NCBI GenBank assembly: GCA_963575645.1
Contig: OY754467.1
Location: 1,922,001-1,986,000 of the forward strand
Origin: Xanthostigma xanthostigma
Taxonomy: Eukaryota; Arthropoda; Insecta; Raphidioptera; Raphidiidae
DNA length: 64,000 nucleotides
Reading direction: 5' to 3'
The position numbers were made by a program, and so were the translations under genes. This document shows, one piece after another, positions 10,056 through 21,482 of this stretch (within the stretch, counting starts at the first letter, position 1; each line of letters opens with the position of its first letter). The notes below the pieces were generated by a model. That model did no database searches. It saw nothing but the letters and a program-made list of their open reading frames with translations, and was not told where the DNA came from.

Positions 10056-10821
10056 TATATAGATAGTCTAACGGCCGTACTGTGCTGTATGCGAGAGTTC
10101 ATAATTGTATTTTAATAAATGTTCAAGTATACTGCTGTATAAACGCACCGTTAGCGGACGCTTGTTTTGTATTAGAACTGTTACTGTGCACGTGCGTACC
10201 GCGTTGTTTGTGTATGTATCGGTACAGTATACAATGTTAACGGAACGGTCCCATTTTTTTTAGTAGCTTGGTTATGAAAATTTAAATCTACCGCCTTTTT
10301 TTAAGTCCTGAACCCTGTTCATTTTGTTCAAGTCACAGTACAATACAGCAATACGTATGCTACGGTTATATGTGAAACAAATGCTGTCTGTAACAAACAA
10401 ACATCGTTCCATAGCAGCGTTGACAAAGCTTTCCGATGATGAATCATTGATGTAAAATTCAGCAGCGTTGCATACAAACAAAACACTGTTGACTGACAAA
10501 TGAATAACAATGTATACCTATAGAGATGGATAAAATATTCAAATACAAGCACCGCATAACAATTTAACAATATGAACGTAATTCTTACAATTTTTACTAC
10601 CAACTTCTGGTTGTCAACTATTTTTTACCCACGACGGAACGGAGCAGGTATATGCGTTTAGCCTGAGAGGTTGTTTGTTAGTATGTTTGTGTGTTTATGC
10701 ACTCAAATGTCGCCATTTATCTGGAAAACGGTTTTTAATACCTACATTCATACAGGTGAAGTTAATAAAAGAGTGTTAAAACATTCGGAACACACTTTGA
10801 TTAAACTGATCAACGTACATA
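10056..10821. other. Unassigned stretch
   Basis: Two overlapping minus-strand frames (10272-10499 and 10328-10603) have no family motif. Nothing else supportable. Confidence 0.4.
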
Positions 10822-11416
10822 TCTATACTAATATATAAAGCTGAAGAGTTTGTTTGTTTGTTTGTTTGAACGCGCTAATCTCAGGAACTACTGGTTCAAA
10901 TTGAAAAAAAAAATATTTTGTTGGATAGCCCATTTATCAAGGAAGGCTGTAGGCTATATAATATCACGCTACGACCATTAGGAGCGGAGCATTAATGAAA
11001 AGTGTTGTAAAATGTATCTCAAAAATAAGCTTCTATTCATGCGAAATGCGTTAACTAGATATACTCATATTAGCGTTGTGAGAACACAACCTCAGGTGGC
11101 TCAATTGGTAGAGCATGCGACTGTCAATATCAGGGTCGTGGGTTCGAGCCTCACGTTGGGCGAATATATTTTAATTTTCTACATTGCTTTCTTCTAAGGC
11201 TTACATTTAAATTTATTTTAATTTTAATTAATTAATTAAAAAAAATATTAGTTTAAAAAAGTATAAATACTGCTTTTTATCGACAAAAACTTTTGAACGG
11301 TAACTCCGATCATCATGAAATTTCATCTCGGTAAACTAAGATGAATGTGTGTACTCATGTTCCTCCCTTCCCCATTCGTTCTTTTACACCCGGGTGAAAC
11401 CGGACGGGACCGCTAG
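10822..11416 (+). mobile_element. Helitron, family 1, long copy C
   Basis: Starts TCTATACTAATATATAAAG, ends with acccgggtgaaaccgg hairpin sequence and GACCGCTAG|T. Contains a full-length tRNA-Lys-like block at 11090-11162. No protein coding. Confidence 0.92.
11090..11162 (+). pseudogene. tRNA-Lys-like block in Helitron C
   Basis: Aligns end to end with tRNA-Lys(CTT): D arm gctcaattggtagagc, T arm cgtgggttcgagcctcacg. The anticodon loop reads ctgtcaa (GTC, not CTT) and the anticodon stem has two mismatches (tgcga/tatca); acceptor pairing is also poor. A and B boxes are intact enough for pol III recognition in principle. Confidence 0.8.
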
Positions 11417-11910
11417 TTGTAATATATAAATACTCGAGAACAGCGGTCATATCAACACTAAGTTCTCGATTGACTGTAGATTATAGACGCTAAACAGTCA
11501 ACAGCCATCTTCTGTAACGCTCTCCCATAGGAAATTAACCTGTTTTAAAAACACCGCGACCTATTTCCTCCGACAAATATAAGAATAAAACAAAATATGA
11601 CATTTCCAATTTTCCACTTTATTTCCAAGAAGAATATTAAGCGTTTCTGTTTCAATTCAGAATTTTGCTATTTTTGTAAAAATAGGATCTTCAAGTAGGA
11701 TGGCATTCACAATAAATTTCTTGAGCTATGCTCCAGTAGCAACATATTATGCAAAATCCCAGAACACCGCACATAAACAAAAGACAGTGACAGAACAAAA
11801 TGCAAACGAAATAAAATATTCAAATAGAAACAACAATACATAACAACGCGACAGAATAATATACGATATTATATATAAAATATTGCTCCGAAAAATTAAC
11901 AAGTTTAGTA
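11417..11910. other. Unassigned AT-rich stretch
   Basis: No gene or terminal repeat seen. Confidence 0.45.
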
Positions 11911-12205
11911 TTTCAAATCTTTGATTAACGTCTGAATAGAACTCTTCAAATAAATAAAATTGTCAACCAATTTTTCTCAGACCAATATATTGACAAAAAA
12001 TAAAAAAAATAACAAATCAATACAACATAAGATAACTTAATACTAATTAATTTTTATATTTTTTAGAATTTTCTGAAGAAGCTCCAAAGCCGGATCGAAA
12101 CGTCATCTTATGTTGTATTGATTTGTTATTTTTTTTATTTTTTGTCAATATATTGGTCTGAGAAAAATTGGTCGACAATTTTATTTATTTGAAGTTTAGT
12201 ATTTT
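11911..12205 (+). mobile_element. Penelope-like terminal fragment, fold-back form
   Basis: Arms about 11912-12035 and 12100-12205 are inverted copies (aaataaataaaattgtc..., caatatattgacaaaaaat). Between them lies the core ctgaagaa...cggatcgaaac at 12073-12101. The same sequence forms direct repeats at 21186-21625 and is found at 26729-26990 and 53301-53378. Assignment to Penelope-like elements rests on the hammerhead-like core and the terminal-repeat arrangement, not on a reverse transcriptase. Confidence 0.5.
12073..12119 (+). ncRNA. Hammerhead-like ribozyme core
   Basis: CTGAAGA fits the CUGANGA box; it is followed by a stem (gctcc/ggatc, one mismatch) and GAAA. A short stem III (cgt/atg) followed by T then T as possible cleavage position can be drawn. 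Stem I is not evident, so activity is uncertain. Confidence 0.35.
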
Positions 12206-12281
12206 TCAAGTCCTTCTAATGTAGCGTAGTAGCTGATCGTCTTGCAGCTTGAAAACTAATTTAAGAATGTCGGTTTTTTTT

Positions 12282-12864
12282 AAGTAAAACTTCTTTAGGC
12301 ACGCTTGGGAGTAGGTAAGCTGGTAAATGACTGACGAAATCGTTTACGGAAGTGCATCATCGCGATGCCTGACGAAATCGTTTACGGACTTGCATCATCG
12401 GAGTTGAGAAGGAGAGATAAGTTAGTGAGTGCGACAAGGACGGAGCATTAAGTTGAGAGGGAGATATAAGTTAGTGAGTGCGACAAAGACAGAGCATTAA
12501 TACATCTATTTGACGTTTAAAATGAAAACAACTGTTTTTTTTTGTATCAAAAATACATTTCATCGAATTTTGCTGCATTTTGTAACGGGAAATAATGTAG
12601 GTTAGTCAATAAATCCTTTTAAATGTATTATAAATTATGCTAATAAATATTATATATACATATTTTGCCTATTAATTAATAAAAAATTATATTTTGTAGA
12701 TATGTGCTACAGAGTGAGGTTATAATGTGTTCGATAAACTTTGAGACGAATCGACTGCATATTATTGTTCGTTTATGAATTTAACATGAGCAAATTTGAG
12801 GTATTTATGCATTATTCTTAATAAATATATTTAAAATAATTATGGCAGGAAGAAGTTTTACTTC
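12282..12864. repeat. Repeat with gaagtaaaacttctt ends, copy a
   Basis: Starts aagtaaaacttctttaggcac and ends with the inverted word gaagaagttttacttc. The inside includes two near-identical copies of cctgacgaaatcgtttacgg. Relatives: 39056-39600 and, reversed and partial, 19545-19775. Terminal word may be a MITE inverted repeat; no target duplication was found. Confidence 0.65.
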
Positions 12865-13420
12865 AGTCGTGTGGTCTAAAGCACACTTGCTTTTTTTTTA
12901 AATAAATGGTGACAGATAACATTTTTAAATCCAAACAAGACGCATACACTGAAAAAATAGTATAAGCTCTGTTCCAACCTCTCTGCAAACGGTAACAGAA
13001 CCGTCACAGTCATGCGCGGTAGTTAAAATATTTATCAAACACGCAATATCATCCGACAGTTCCTTGGATGACGTCATCCCCCCACTATTAACCAACGGAA
13101 CGAGGTAACCTCTCTATCTAATAGCCTTGAAACAAAGATTAGACTAGTTAAGACTTCCGCTATTTTCTTTCAAGATTTTTTCGTGCATGACCACAAATTC
13201 TACAACATTTCTTTTACATTATCACGGAACTTCATTTTCTAAAACGCTTTTCACTGTTGGGTAGAAAAGGAGAAAACGATAAAAGCAAAATGTTTTCATC
13301 TTTTCGTTAAATACTCCCACCTTTGCATTATTTAACATAAGGGGAAAGACGAAGACAACATATATACACTTACACCGCACAGTGGGTCATAATGCAAGGT
13401 GGTCAAAAGTTTCAAATTCT
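12865..13420. other. Unassigned stretch
   Basis: No gene seen; 13030-13100 is slightly GC-richer. Confidence 0.4.
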
Positions 13421-13435
13421 AGAAATACGTCAAAT

Positions 13436-14523
13436 AATAATAATAATGCGTTTAACGTCCGTTTCTGGACTTTATGTCATCACAGACGCGATTCGCACCA
13501 TTACTATTTTCCATCTATCACACTCCCCGTTATTTTCTACATTTTTAAACTTCCACTTAATTAAGGAGGTTGAGCCGTTTTACGAAGATAATGAAAAAAT
13601 TCTGAAATAAAGTTTTTTTTAATAGATTTTTTTATGACAAAATTTTCTGTAAAAAATCCAAAATCATTAGGAGATTTATAAAGTTAAAAATTAAAAAAAA
13701 ACTTTTACATGTAGTCTTATGGAAAATATGTCAACCTAGCATGCAAACTGTTCATTTTAATTTTTTGCAAATAACCAAATAATGTCAGCAGTTCCGAAAA
13801 ATAACTATGTAAAGCATCGATGTCTTACGCATATTTTAATATTTTTTCCAATTTAATTTGGAGACTTTTAATCAATAAAAAAATTATTAAACCTTAGCAC
13901 TTTTCGATTATGGACTTTATTCTTGACAGTTTTAACAATTTTAACTGAATTTTCAACTTTTTAATGATTTAATTTTATTTTTTATTACTTCTAATTTATT
14001 TTTTTTTTTATTTACTGCAAAATATATGTAAAATACAGATATTTACTTAAATTCATTTTTTCTAACCTGACTTTGTAGGTACAAAAATTCAAAAGTTAGT
14101 CTATTAAGTAAAATACTGAAATAATTAATTAATATTAAAAAAAATTATTTATTTATGCCTTTATGACAAAAATTTATTGATATCATCGACTTATAACCTT
14201 TTGTAAAAATTTATTATGGAAAAGTTCCCATTTAGAATTCGACTTACTTTTGATTGGGACTGTAACGGATCAACCTCCTTAATAGCAATGGGCGAATAAA
14301 GGAATTTTGGGCCATGGCCTTGAATATGGAACCGTAGCGATATTCATCTGGAATTATTGAAGGAAACCATGGAAAACCTCAACAAGATGGCCGGTACAGG
14401 AATTACCGTTTCTCGGCGAGAGGCAGCAGGAAAAAATACCAGCCACATCTACCTCCGGCGGGATTCGAACTCGGTACCTCCCGAATGCGAGTCTAGCTCT
14501 CACCACTACGCCACCCCGCTCGG
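13436..14523 (-). mobile_element. tRNA-derived SINE, copy 2, split by a MITE
   Basis: A SINE on the minus strand flanked by an exact 15-bp target duplication agaaatacgtcaaat (13421-13435 and 14524-14538). Its tRNA head lies at the right end with B box gattcgaactc (complement) and its AAT-repeat tail at the left. It is interrupted by the TTAA-flanked element at 13565-14278; without that it is about 370 bp. The duplication proves target-primed insertion. Confidence 0.92.
13565..14278. mobile_element. piggyBac-like MITE (TTAA), copy 1
   Basis: Ends ggaggttga... and ...tcaacctcc are inverted and flanked by TTAA on both sides (13561-13564, 14279-14282). TTAA duplication is the piggyBac hallmark; the ends are not the classic CCY type, so superfamily is tentative. 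A second copy with the same ends and TTAA flanks lies inverted at 42114-42795; a fragment is at 59110-59220. AT-rich, no coding. Confidence 0.85.
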
Positions 14524-14538
14524 AGAAATACGTCAAAT

Positions 14539-15071
14539 ATCGCACGTGTTTAAAAAGAAAAAAAAAGAATAAGAGATGTTTAAACATTCAAATTCGAAAA
14601 ATGACTGCTGACCGCACTCGAGCGAAGTCGGGGATTCGCAGTCGATAGTTAAATAATTTCGACCGCGTTCCTTTGTATAATGTCCCACTGCGCACCGGCC
14701 TATTGAGGGGCAGAGCACCTCGTACCGTACCTAATGTATGATAATCCGATAAAATGTGTTTTGACTGGCAAACTCAATTCTCTGCTGTGACATCTTTTAT
14801 TTTAAGGCAACGTGGAATTAACGATAATTGTACTCTACGACGACCGGGGCTGCAAGGGCACAGGCTAGGGAAGGTTTGTGAACAATCCGGGACAAAATAA
14901 ACATCCCCGTTTCCGCATAATATACCCAACACTGCAGCCGCGGAGTCGCACGCACACATATGTATGTAGTCGTTCTGGGTACTAGGTTCATTATTTATAT
15001 ACTACGTAATTGCCCAATGTTAAAATAAACGCTGATAAAAGATCTTCGCAATGTTACCTTGGCGAATTATT
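14539..15071. other. Unassigned stretch
   Basis: No recognised element or gene. Short frames here have no motif. Confidence 0.4.
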
Positions 15072-15690
15072 TTTTGACGTGATAACGTCTTATAAATTGA
15101 TGAATCACCAATCTCATAAATTGATAAAACACCGGCTGCATGCACGAAAAAGTATAACGTTCCTAGCGTTCCTAACGTTCCGCCTGACCCTGTGCGTGCT
15201 TTTCTCGAAAACGGCCCTAACGATTTGGATGAAATTTACTGAAAAGGGATTTTGGGGGGCAAAAAATCGTTTTAGCTAGGTCTCATCTCTCGAAAAAATC
15301 GTTTTCATACAAATTTTATCATTATAAAAATCAATTTTTTGACGTATGAAAATACTTAAATATTGTAAGTAGGTTTTGGAATTTTATATAAACAGTGAAA
15401 CAATTGTTTTCAAAATATTATGACAATTAATCTTTGAGACTTAAAATAAATACGAAAGAAAGAAAGTTAAAAAAAACAATTATATTATAGGTGGTAAGTA
15501 ATTTTAATAAATAAAATTAACCTAAATTTGAAGCAAAAGATGCAATATCATAGATTCGAATTATTATAATTATTATATAAATTTAGGTTATGTATTACGG
15601 AATACGTTTTTTTTTTTTTTTTTTAATTAAAGGTCGGAATACGTTATCACGTAAACTATCGTCCGTAAACCGACTTTACAGACAACCAAT
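15072..15690. repeat. Dispersed repeat T, copy 1
   Basis: Starts ttttgacgtgataacgtc, ends with cgttatcacgtaaac then accgactttacagacaacc. The words acgtgataacgt near both ends are inverted. Copies: 27774-28190, 39991-40550, and an internal piece 45548-45925. Contains tcgaaaacggccctaacg, a phrase also found in other AT-rich elements. A poly-T run lies at 15608-15624. Element class unknown. Confidence 0.7.
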
Positions 15691-15704
15691 TTTTTAAAAA
15701 AGTA

Positions 15705-16012
15705 TAGTGTTTGACCGAACTTTCGGTCTCAGTTTTGACGAAGTTTCGGCTGCCATCTGGCCGAAACTACGGCCTGAAATCGGTACAGCTGCGAGAAACA
15801 AAGTGTCTTTTATACCTCCTAAAGTTAATGATTAAATATCAGAGTGGATGTGATTGATTTAAAAATAAAATAAAAAAAATAAAGATTGATTATGATAATG
15901 TTAACTTTATTTTTCCCAGGAAAACATGAAATTTCGGTTCCGGTTTCGGCCGAAAATGAGATTGAAGCGAACATTCGGTTTCGGCCGTAAAACTAATTTC
16001 GGTCGGACACTA
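15705..16012. mobile_element. hAT MITE, 308 bp
   Basis: Ends tagtgtttgaccgaa / ttcggtcggacacta are inverted; an exact 8-bp duplication aaaaagta flanks both sides (15697-15704, 16013-16020). The interior repeats tttcggcc/ggccgaaa several times. No coding. Confidence 0.9.
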
Positions 16013-16325
16013 AAAAAGTATTATATGTGTTTCAGATCTATTAATTTTATAATATTATTTTTCAGAGGATAAATAGATCAATATATAAAACGAAACGTTG
16101 CGATTAAAAATAATATTATATTACTAAAAAAGTAGTGAGAAAAACCTTTTCTAATAAAAATGCTTATAATATATTTTTTTAAATGAATTTTCATATCTCT
16201 AACTTGAGAAATGATGAGTTCCCCATACAAACATTCATCCCTTATTTCACCCCATTTCATGAGACAAGAGGTAGTCTACGTCCTTCCTCAGGATGGGGGT
16301 GTCCCACGACATGACTGCCATAGCC
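16013..16325. other. Unassigned stretch
   Basis: Nothing recognisable. Confidence 0.4.
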
Positions 16326-16760
16326 TGGGACTGTGTTACTGGAGTGATTTCAAGTCAAAAATGTCTAATGAACATATACCCGGAACGCTATCCTAACTGA
16401 GCTAGAAGCATTTGAAATTTTAAATAAGTAAGCCCACTAATGCAGGTATTAGGTTCGGCTGTTTGTTATTATTAAAGAGGTGGCTGTGAATCACCATTAG
16501 TATTTATTCGTACTGATCCTGAGACTCTTCAATTCTAAGAAGAGCTAGACTATGTATACAGCAACTGGGTGGACATTTTGAGCAACTAAATTCAATAAAG
16601 TGATTTCTTTTTAAATGGTTTTTAAATTAGTAGGGAATTCCTACTACTACTTATCTAAAATTTCAAATGCTTCTAGCTCAGTTAGGATAGCGCTCCGGAT
16701 ATAATATGTTCATTAGACATTTTTGACCCGAAATCAACCCAGCAACACAGTCCTGTATAT
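16326..16760. repeat. Fold-back with a tRNA 5'-half in each arm
   Basis: Left arm about 16326-16432 and right arm about 16650-16760 are inverted copies. Each contains gcttctagctcagttaggat, a tRNA 5' end with a good A box (tagctcagttagg), followed by agcg. No B box is found after it in either arm. The loop (16433-16649) is AT-rich. Confidence 0.75.
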
Positions 16761-17711
16761 CGTTGCCAAATTTCATCGAAATCTGTTCAGCAGTTTAGAC
16801 AGACAGAATTACTTTCGAATTTATAATATTAAGTATGGATTAGTCGGAGCGGTACCGTCGTCCAGTTGGCTGGAATTTTTTTACACAATGTTGCAGAACA
16901 AAAAAACGGGTTTCCTGCACTTTTTATTCTTATCTGAATAACGAATGCATTCACAAAGCGGCAGGGCGGCCGGCATCTCAACATGCTAGCAGTTTTGTCC
17001 CCCCAACTGATATCAGAGAGTTTGCATATGAAATGAGGACAGTGTCTTTCACCACGCCGCCACCCCGCGTCGGGACGCCGTACCGCGTCGTTTCCACTAC
17101 GGTGAACTAATGTCATTCGATTGATCCTATTGTACGACATCCTGAACTGTTTTTCATACCAAGTACCCTTGTTAATACGAATTGAAATGTCGCTATAGAT
17201 GATATAAAAAAATATATCTTTATTATAAAACACTAATTGTCTGTACGTCAAATTCTAAATCATTAGCATCAAGATATTTTCACGTCTTTTTATAAGCCGC
17301 TTCGTATTTTATAAATAAAAGTTCTGCATCAATAAAGCAGTCTATGCGTGTTACTATTTTGCTCTAAACAATTAATTTGTAGTGCTATCAATTATTATCG
17401 ATCCAGGATCGATGTAAGATTATAGAACAGACAAGACTACTTAGATTGTTCAAACACAAACAGCTTATTAAGATGACATTTGATTATGTTGATAGAGACA
17501 GTATATACAACACATGGAACAGTCAGTCTCGGAGTGGTCCCAGCGGAGTACCAATCGATTCTAATGTGATCCTAGATAGGATAGTGCCCACTGTTTATCT
17601 GCCTCTAATTATCTGTTAGTAAGTCCATGACACCTGTCAGTGACGGACTCAGAACAAAATTAAAAATTCGACCAGCCCTATTGGATTTCATTCAAGTTGA
17701 CTCTTCTTAAG
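16761..17711. other. Unassigned stretch
   Basis: A 140-codon minus frame (16829-17251) has no recognised motif and low-complexity codon use; I do not call it a gene. 17040-17100 is unusually GC-rich for the window. Confidence 0.4.
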
Positions 17712-18022
17712 TATAATACGCGCTACGGATCTGTAAGGTTCGGAAGTTAGTCACAAACAGCGTCGCAAAGGCACATTTTAGAGCCGTTGTGACTCCCACC
17801 ACCTCCCAGCTACCTGCACGGAACGTGCGCTCGTCGGTGATTGGCCGTGATCGCTCGTTGCCTTTGTCACTTGTCGCGTTCCTGCTTTAAAGTACAGTCG
17901 AGTACGCTATTTTCAAGTTGTTATTGCTATTTTAGTTTTGCTGAGTTGCGAGTTTGTAGTTTTTCAACAGACCGCATTCGCATCTAACTTCCGAGCCTTT
18001 TAGATTCGTGGCGGGTATTATA
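17712..18022. mobile_element. MITE with tataatacgcgc ends, copy 1
   Basis: Left end tataatacgcgctacgga and right end cgtggcgggtattata are inverted repeats of about 39 bp with mismatches. Full relative at 51085-51392 (inverted), partial at 46042-46218. The middle contains a GC-rich block (gaacgtgcgctcgtcggtga). TA-rich target; duplication not resolved. Confidence 0.75.
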
Positions 18023-18051
18023 AACAGAGCAATTGAGATCGTTGAAGGCTA

Positions 18052-18231
18052 TTGGAGGAAGTTTTTGGAAAAATCCGTGGCAATAGGAAAAATAATAAAA
18101 AGCAATACTGAATTTAAAATTGCAATTTATCACGTTTCGGTAAACTATTTGCATCTTCAGTTTTAAATTTTTAAATCAGTATTGCTTTTTATTGATCCTA
18201 TCGTCACGAATTTTCCAAAAACTTCCTCCAA
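18052..18231 (-). repeat. Fold-back Penelope-like terminal piece
   Basis: ttggaggaagtttttgg at the left pairs with its complement at the right; the inner arms share agcaatactga. The loop has ctgaagatg...ccgaaacgtg on the minus strand (18134-18160), the same hammerhead-like box order as at 12073, though its stem II is poor. A better-preserved relative is at 50561-50801. Confidence 0.6.
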
Positions 18232-18296
18232 TTTCATACAATACTAACATCATAATATTATCGAGTTGAACACGTTATCTTTTAAAAAGCAATCTA

Positions 18297-18329
18297 CAAA
18301 CTCGGGCGAAGCCGGACCGGGTCGCTAGT
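18297..18329 (+). mobile_element. Solo Helitron-like 3' end
   Basis: aactcgggcgaagccggaccgggtcgctag|ta has the GC hairpin potential and CTAG terminus of a Helitron. No 5' partner was found, so it is a fragment at best. Confidence 0.4.
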
Positions 18330-18571
18330 AAATGTCAATAGAATGCCATATCTACAAGGATTACAGGCCTGTTTCGTGCATTTAGCGTACGTACATACCG
18401 GGATACGAACGTCGGCCTTCTGTGCAAAGACACATCAAATGTTAAATTTCAATTACCAATGATGCATGTTACTACATTGTACACATGCGCGTAATCACGT
18501 TGTCATCTCCGACCTCATACACACGGTCCACTACGGGCTACGGCCTACGGCTCATTTATTGTGTCGACTCT

Positions 18572-19087
18572 ATAGTGCCGGATCGTTAAAAATGTATATC
18601 CGCGGATACGGATCTGAATACGGATATTTGGTTTCAAGATCCGCGGATACGGATACGGATCTTAACTTTCTTAGAGTACGCGGCGGTAAATATTGCACAT
18701 CAACCTTTGGAAAGAGACTATCTGTTATGGGAAAAAGTTATTGACCTCTAAGAGTTAATTCTCATAACAGATTGTCTCTTTCCAAAGATCGATGTTCAAT
18801 ATCTCATTATAAAGATAGTTGATTTAGTACCTTTGAGTTATGTACTATTGTCTATTAATATGGTACTCACTACGATAAATGTTTGCAATATAAAGGTGCC
18901 AAATACGATTTAAAAAAATAATCTGAATGAATTTAACAGGTTTTCATTATTACCTAATCACCTACATATATATAATTTCATCTATGAATTGAAAATTAAT
19001 AAGATAAAAGATCCGCCAAAAACTAACGGATACGGATCTTTCTTCTCCCTCGGATATCCGCGGATACGGATATCCGGCACATCACTA
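18572..19087. mobile_element. hAT MITE, 'ggatacggat' family, copy 2
   Basis: Same interior and right end (ccggcacatcacta) as 8274-8805 but inverted. The left end has lost several bases of the terminal repeat (tagtgccgg instead of tagtgatgtgccgg). No exact 8-bp duplication remains. A 92-codon frame here is an artefact of the repeat. Confidence 0.85.
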
Positions 19088-19544
19088 GTCGTAACCTTCT
19101 GAAAGATGTGACCGCGACGGCAGATAAAGACACGCTCAACACTAAATGACTCATAGACATTGAATTAGATTAAATTTTCTAAAAGATTTTTCTTCATACC
19201 TTAATCAAAAGTACATACTTTCGGCAGAAAGTCTAACATTTACGCATTGGTAGAATTATAAACGCACTGATGCGGGAAGTACGTACGTTCGGGCGTCAGT
19301 AAAGAAAAATCACCTATCTACTGTTGTTGAGATGTCGTTTCCAACCCTATTACATTTTAGCTAATAGTCGCGAACAGCTGTCATTCGTGTTTTTACATAT
19401 AACCTCAATTCTTGGATAGTGCCACTGACAAGTAAAGAGTACTGCTTATATTTTCGGCCACCTGATGGCGCCAAGTATGTGTCATTCTATTGTTAGTACT
19501 GCTTATATTTGATGGCACCACTAGCCAGTGAAGTATTTGTTGAG
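19088..19544. other. Unassigned stretch with short direct repeat
   Basis: agtactgcttatattt...gatggc occurs twice (about 19438-19470 and 19496-19518). Nothing else seen. Confidence 0.4.
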
Positions 19545-19775
19545 GAAGAGAGAAAGAAAATGTCTCTCTTGCCCCTACAGTAATATACGAAACGTAACTC
19601 TCTCTCTCTTTCTATCTTCATTAACTTATATCTCCCTCTCAACTTCCGTTCGCCTCGACCGATCACTCACCGTTCGCCTCGTCCGATCACGCACCTTCCG
19701 TAAACGCTTTCGACAGGCATTCACCAGCTTACTCCCCAAGTCAAACGTGCCTAAAGAAGTTTTACTTCAAAAATA
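19545..19775 (-). repeat. gaagtaaaacttctt repeat, partial copy c
   Basis: Reversed partial copy of the repeat at 39056-39600, with the gttcgcctcg(a/t)ccgatca word duplicated in tandem and the terminal aagaagttttacttc at 19757-19771. Confidence 0.6.
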
Positions 19776-20253
19776 TATATATATCTCGTATTGATTTTCC
19801 TTTTTTTAAGCATGTTAAAAATAAAACAAAAGGAATGACTCCATTAAACAAATACGAAACAGTATACAAAAAGGGTGTACCTAATACCTATACATGAAGA
19901 GGGTTAAAAAAAAATTGAATACTGAAAATACGGAAGGAAGATTCAACGACACAGTAGGTACATATTGGTGTATATATAGGGTTCACATATAAAAGAGCTG
20001 CCGACGCATTCCCGTAAGGCGTTTATGAAAATGTAATCCCAGGTTAAGTCGTTCAACAACCGCCTTCTGCAATCAAATGTCAATTTTACATAAACGCGAC
20101 CGAATGCAAAAGCTTCCCCTTTTATATATTATGTATACTTATAGAATGTTTGCGCTACTGATCGAAATATTTGACGTTGCATAATTGTGGATCGTGCTTT
20201 AGCCAAACGGTTTTTTTATAAACAAAACTATATTCAAATATGAAATTAAAATT
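19776..20253. other. Unassigned AT-rich stretch
   Basis: Nothing recognisable. Confidence 0.4.
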
Positions 20254-20734
20254 ATTGATGTGCCGGATCGTTAAAAATGTATATCCGCGGATACGAATCT
20301 GAATACGGATTTTTTGTTTCAAGATCCGCGGATACGGATACCTTTCTTAGAGTACGCGGCGGTAAATATTGCACATCGACCTTTGGAAAGAGACTATCTG
20401 TTATGGGAAAAAGTTATTGACCTCTTTAAGAGTTAACTCTCATAACAGATTGTCTCTTTCCAAAGATCGATGTGCAATATCTCATTATAAAGATAGCTGA
20501 TTTAGTACCTTTGAGTTATGTACTATTGGTATGGTACTCACTACGATAAATGTTTGCAATATAAAGGTGCCAAATACGATTTAAAAAAATAAAAAATAAT
20601 CTGAATGGAATTTAACAGGTTTTCATTATTACCTAATCACCTATATATATATAAAATTTCATCTATGAATTGAAAATTAATAAGATAAAAGATCCGCCAA
20701 AAACTAACGGATACGGATATCCGGCACATCACTA
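20254..20734. mobile_element. hAT MITE, 'ggatacggat' family, copy 3
   Basis: Ends attgatgtgccggat and ccggcacatcacta; same internal hairpin and subterminal repeats as the other two copies, with a deletion near the right end. No exact target duplication remains. Confidence 0.87.
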
Positions 20735-21185
20735 GTACTCAACAAAAGCAATTCTGCTATTTCACACCGTATGTAAAAAGAAATTGTTCACCCTGTATAC
20801 TGTGAAACCCTGTCGTGCTACTTGAATGTATCAAAGGTTTTGCGTCGAACAATTTGTCATATACAGTGAATGCGACGGGATTCGAGAAGAGATCTTTCGT
20901 CGCTTTTTGTCGATATTAGTTTCAAATTAGTTGGCCAACTGTTTATACTATATCATCTACTGTACTATTTTGTGTATACGACGTTATAACATCGGGCTGT
21001 AAAGTTTAAACTTGCGCCGTGTTTTGTTTTTGCTTTCCGTCTTGCAAAACATTTTTTTTTCATAAATCGAGAAACATAGCTTTCGTGTTTAGAATTATAT
21101 CCACGCGATGCCACAACTATAAATTCGCTTAGAAACTGTCGAAGGACACAAAGGAGACAAATTTGATAAACTATTGTTTAAAATC
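20735..21185. other. Unassigned stretch
   Basis: Nothing recognisable. Confidence 0.4.
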
Positions 21186-21322
21186 GGATCGAAACGTTAA
21201 TGTATTATTAATATTTTTTGTTAATATATTGTCTGAAAAATTGGTCGATAATTTTATTTATTGAAGAGTTCTAATCAGACGTTAATCAAAGATTTGAATA
21301 TTGTGACATTAGACCAATTATA

Positions 21323-21475
21323 ATGTCTAAACAGATAAGTGGTTTTCTTTTTAATATTAATAATAATAAAACAAGTTTAAAAGATTGGATGAATTATGCA
21401 CGAAAATATAAAGAAACAGATTCACATTTAGATTTCCTTATAAAATGTAGAAAAATGGTTTTATTATATTTTTAG
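21323..21475 (+). CDS. 50-aa frame between terminal repeats, unrecognised
   Basis: Starts ATG at 21323 and ends TAG at 21475, just before the second terminal repeat. The peptide begins MSKQISGFLFN and is rich in lysine, asparagine and tyrosine; it contains no motif I know. Its position between two direct repeats would match an internal region of a Penelope-like derivative. It could equally be chance in AT-rich DNA. No second copy in the window allows a conservation check: the copy at 26729-26990 has unrelated, broken sequence at this place. Confidence 0.25.
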   Translation: MSKQISGFLFNINNNKTSLKDWMNYARKYKETDSHLDFLIKCRKMVLLYF

Positions 21476-21482
21476 ATCCGTT

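Noticed and set aside
11090..11162. Functional tRNA-Lys gene
   Set aside because: Anticodon is GTC, anticodon stem and acceptor stem are mismatched, and it sits at a fixed place in a repeated Helitron.
15010..15279. 89-codon frame with SKTALTIWMKFTEKGF
   Set aside because: The same reading at 45858-46043 comes from dispersed repeat T; it is a translation of a noncoding repeated phrase.
16829..17251. 140-codon frame as a gene
   Set aside because: No motif, overlapping plus-strand frames, and a cysteine/arginine/isoleucine mix typical of chance translation.
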